From Bacteroidota bacterium (GTDB lineage: Bacteria; Bacteroidota; Bacteroidia; Chitinophagales; Saprospiraceae): DNA of 45,832 bases. A program made the position numbers and the translations under genes. Below the pieces are notes generated by a model. That model ran no database searches and was not told where the DNA came from. It saw only the letters and a program-made list of their open reading frames with translations. Where the stretch lies: assembly GCA_017857395.1 (NCBI GenBank), contig JAFMDF010000041.1, forward strand, positions 1 to 45,832. The letters run 5' to 3'. This document shows, in pieces, positions 43,789 to 45,832 of this stretch (positions within the stretch are counted from its first letter, which is position 1; each line of letters starts with the position of its first letter).

Positions 43789-44691
43789 ATGGAAAAGAAA
43801 AAAAGATTCTACTTAATTTTAATAATTGGTATCGTATGTTTATTTAGCTTACAAAGCTGTAGTTCGTATTCCTTTGGTGTAATTGCCGATTGTCAGTATT
43901 GCAAAGAAGCGGGAAAAGGTGTCAGAAAATATGCCAAGTCTGACACAAAATTGGCCGAATGTGTCAGTCATTTGAACACCCTAGATTTGGCCTATACGAT
44001 TCATCTAGGTGATTTTATAGACCGTGATTGGGAAAGCTTCGATGTGGTCACCCCTATTTATAACAGGCTCAATATGCCCCATTATCACGTACTGGGTAAT
44101 CACGATTTTTCTGTGGTTGATGAGAAAAAATCAGCGGTAATCAAAAAAATGGAAATGCCTAATGATTATTATGATTTTGAAGTAAAAGGTTGGCGTTTTA
44201 TAGTGCTTAATGGGAATGATATAAGCTTTCATGCTTATCCAAAAGATAGTGAAAATTATAAACTAGCTGTCGAATATTATACCCAAAATAAGCTAGACAA
44301 TCCAAAATGGAATGGGGCACTTGGCGTAACTCAGCTTAATTGGCTTAAAGCAGTTTTGGAAAAGGCGACTAAAAACGAAGAACAAGTAGTACTCTATTGT
44401 CATTTTCCTGTTTATCCAGAAAATAGACACAACCTATGGAATGCCAAGGAGGTTATTGATATCATTGAGGATTATCCCTGTGTAAAAGCCTATATAAATG
44501 GGCATAATCACGAGGGGAATTATGGGCAAAAAAATGGTGTTCATTATCTAACGATGAAAGGAATGGTGGATACAGAAGAAAGTGCCTATGGCGTTATAAA
44601 AGTCAATAAAGAATATTTAATAATTGAGGGATATGGTAGGGAATTGAATAGGACTTTACAATTAAGAAAGTCCGCTAGTATTCTAAAATAA
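43789..44691 (+). CDS. ADPRibase-Mn-like metallophosphoesterase lipoprotein
   Basis: 300 residues from the ATG at 43789. That start gives a clean lipoprotein signal ending at Cys24 (SLQSC); the upstream TTG at 43738 coincides with a promoter-like element. Calcineurin-fold metal ligands are visible: FGVIADCQY (29-37), HLGDFIDRD (72-80), LGNHDF (102-107), LYCHFPVYP and NGHNHEGNYG. Gln in place of His in the first motif, and the overall arrangement, closely recall the Mn-dependent ADP-ribose/CDP-alcohol diphosphatase ADPRM. A surface or periplasmic location would be unusual for that activity. A DUF1080 gene follows 14 bases on. Confidence 0.85.
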   Translation: MEKKKRFYLILIIGIVCLFSLQSCSSYSFGVIADCQYCKEAGKGVRKYAKSDTKLAECVSHLNTLDLAYTIHLGDFIDRDWESFDVVTPIYNRLNMPHYHVLGNHDFSVVDEKKSAVIKKMEMPNDYYDFEVKGWRFIVLNGNDISFHAYPKDSENYKLAVEYYTQNKLDNPKWNGALGVTQLNWLKAVLEKATKNEEQVVLYCHFPVYPENRHNLWNAKEVIDIIEDYPCVKAYINGHNHEGNYGQKNGVHYLTMKGMVDTEESAYGVIKVNKEYLIIEGYGRELNRTLQLRKSASILK

Positions 44692-44705
44692 TTTAAAATA
44701 AAAAA

Positions 44706-45407
44706 ATGGTACAGAAAATTGTCCTTACTGTCAGCTTCTTTCTTTTTTTAGGAATAGGAAATGCCATCACTCAAGATTTATCCTTTCGCCCTTTATTCAA
44801 TGGCAAAGACTTAAATGGTTGGGTTGATGTAAATACGGCCAAAGATACTTGGAGTGTCAAAGACAGCGTGCTTATTTGCACGGAGCATCCCATTGGGGTC
44901 ATGCGTACGGATAGACAATACGAAAATTTCATACTAGAAATTGAATGGAAACATTTAGAAGCAGGCGGCAATTCTGGCGTTTTTATATGGAGCGAAGGGA
45001 CGCCTTATGAAGGAAAGCGGCTCACCAAAGCCATAGAAGTACAAATGTTGGAACTCGAATATGCCACACAGCACAATCGAACAGATGCTTATGTTCATGG
45101 AGAACTATTCCCTACCATGGGAATGACGGCTGTTCCAGATAATCCCAGAGGCATCCGCAGTAAATCAATCGAAAAAAGATGCACTGGAAAAGGAACGTGG
45201 AATAAATACATTGTTGTTTGTGTAGATGGTACAGTAAAATTATCGGTAAATGGAAAATTTGTGAATGGCCTGAGTAAGTCTGAACGTAAAAAAGGCTATA
45301 TCTGTTTAGAAGCAGAAGGCGCTGAAATTCATTTTAAAAATATAAGGATTATGGAACTTCCTGCTGGGGTTACTAGTGCTGAACAAACTGCTCCTATAAT
45401 ACATTAA
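44706..45407 (+). CDS. Secreted DUF1080 (3-keto-disaccharide hydrolase-type) protein
   Basis: 233 residues. Signal peptide of about 22 residues (ending GNAIT-Q), then one DUF1080/PF06439 jelly-roll domain with family motifs [35 protein letters not shown] and [19 protein letters not shown]. Members bind or cleave oxidised disaccharides, or act as glycan-binding modules. It is 14 bases downstream of the phosphoesterase lipoprotein, surely one transcript. A weak GCCC/GGGC hairpin near 45435 may end it. Confidence 0.85.
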   Translation: MVQKIVLTVSFFLFLGIGNAITQDLSFRPLFNGKDLNGWVDVNTAKDTWSVKDSVLICTEHPIGVMRTDRQYENFILEIEWKHLEAGGNSGVFIWSEGTPYEGKRLTKAIEVQMLELEYATQHNRTDAYVHGELFPTMGMTAVPDNPRGIRSKSIEKRCTGKGTWNKYIVVCVDGTVKLSVNGKFVNGLSKSERKKGYICLEAEGAEIHFKNIRIMELPAGVTSAEQTAPIIH

Positions 45408-45498
45408 ATGGATTTGTAATTTTTCCGTTATTAGCCCCAAAGGGCGAAATATAGTAACTTAGCTAATTTTGATGGATACGTAAATCTTAATTGAAATT

Positions 45499-45588
45499 TA
45501 TTTATTTATTTCGTTAAATAACGATTTAAATATAAAGCTATCTAAAATGTCTATTTTTAAAGTTTACAAAATTTCTGCAAGCTTAATT
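45499..45588. repeat. AT-rich direct repeat, copy A
   Basis: About 90 bases starting TATTTATTTATTTCGTTAAA; the core TTAAAT-AACG-ATTTAA is palindromic, and the 3' part runs CTATTTTTAAAG to GCAAGCTTAATTT. It aligns over its full length with copy B, 245 bases downstream. Confidence 0.65.
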
Positions 45589-45640
45589 TATCATCCCTTT
45601 CTCTGGATTTAAACTTAGCTATCAATTAAAAGCTATCTCT

Positions 45641-45654
45641 TTATTTCGTTAAAT
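45641..45654. repeat. AT-rich direct repeat, partial copy C
   Basis: TTATTTCGTTAAAT repeats the central part of copy A exactly and then diverges. It lies between copies A and B. The remainder of 45408-45832 holds no gene. Confidence 0.45.
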
Positions 45655-45743
45655 CGTCATTAACAACGCTTAGATTTTTGTAAACAACTTCCAGCGATTG
45701 GATTCGAATGGTACAATGCCCAGAATGCGGAGGAACGATGAAG

Positions 45744-45832
45744 TATTTATTTATTTCATTAAATAACGATTTAAGTAAAATGCCTCCTACAATGCCTATT
45801 TTTAAAACTTGCAGGATTTCTTAAGCTTGATT
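45744..45832. repeat. AT-rich direct repeat, copy B
   Basis: Same start (TATTTATTTATTTCATTAAA), same palindromic core TTAAAT-AACG-ATTTAA and same CTATTTTTAAA to AAGCTTGATT ending as copy A, with scattered substitutions and a small length change. It runs to the window edge and may continue. Confidence 0.65.

Noticed and set aside
45641-45832. CRISPR array at the window end
   Set aside because: Only two full copies and one partial, with long unequal spacing and units of about 90 bases, unlike CRISPR repeats.

Overview
The window reads as a chromosomal segment of a low-GC member of the Bacteroidota, most likely a saprospirid-type marine or aquatic bacterium. Supporting signs are a type IX secretion (T9SS) C-terminal sorting domain, a TamB gene beside a lipoprotein-type Omp85 partner (TamL), two giant secreted Asp-box/VPS10-like proteins, a subtilase with a C-terminal CUB domain, several lipoproteins, and an absence of strong Shine-Dalgarno sites. 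No rRNA, tRNA, CRISPR array, intact transposase or phage module was seen.

Layout. (1) 0.1-6.5 kb is a signalling block. A CheB-CheR-PAS fusion overlaps a PAS/HisKA_3 histidine kinase. Two response regulators, one receiver-only and one NarL/FixJ type, face them on the minus strand, separated by hairpins and a small IS-derived element. (2) 6.8-12.8 kb is a lipid/acyl-CoA block: a multipass membrane protein, a patatin phospholipase, and a divergent pair encoding an ILVBL/HACL2-like 2-hydroxyacyl-CoA lyase and a family I CoA-transferase. (3) 12.8-15.4 kb holds a KamA-like radical SAM enzyme flanked by two decayed minus-strand genes, a PPK2 polyphosphate kinase relic and a DUF2267 relic. (4) 15.4-18.0 kb encodes a membrane glycosyltransferase overlapping a polyprenyl-phosphate GT2. 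(5) 18.1-20.1 kb holds an HtrA-fold protein with all three catalytic residues replaced, divergent from a SPOR lipoprotein and a lipoprotein cytochrome c. (6) 20.3-23.9 kb is an exported-protein island: a T9SS protein with a fused remnant of a glycogen-binding domain, a collagen-repeat/tail-collar protein with permuted domain order, and a CUB subtilase. (7) 23.9-33.5 kb is a minus-strand run glk-pfkA-tamB-tamL, joining entry to glycolysis with outer-membrane biogenesis. (8) 33.7-36.6 kb holds two FAD oxidoreductases. (9) 36.8-43.5 kb holds two tandem Asp-box proteins. (10) 43.8-45.4 kb encodes an ADPRibase-Mn-like lipoprotein and a DUF1080 protein, followed by AT-rich direct repeats.

Two themes may be new. 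First, three of the four divergent promoter regions carry CRP/FNR-like dyads (TGA-N6-TCA) in tandem, 22-23 bp centre to centre; the best set is in the glk/oxidoreductase gap. This suggests one global regulator over glucose entry, the HACL2 module and the pseudoprotease/cytochrome pair. Second, the patatin, HACL2 and CoA-transferase genes look like a compact route for releasing, activating and one-carbon-shortening 2-hydroxy fatty acids. All functional statements come from reading motifs by eye; no database search was run.
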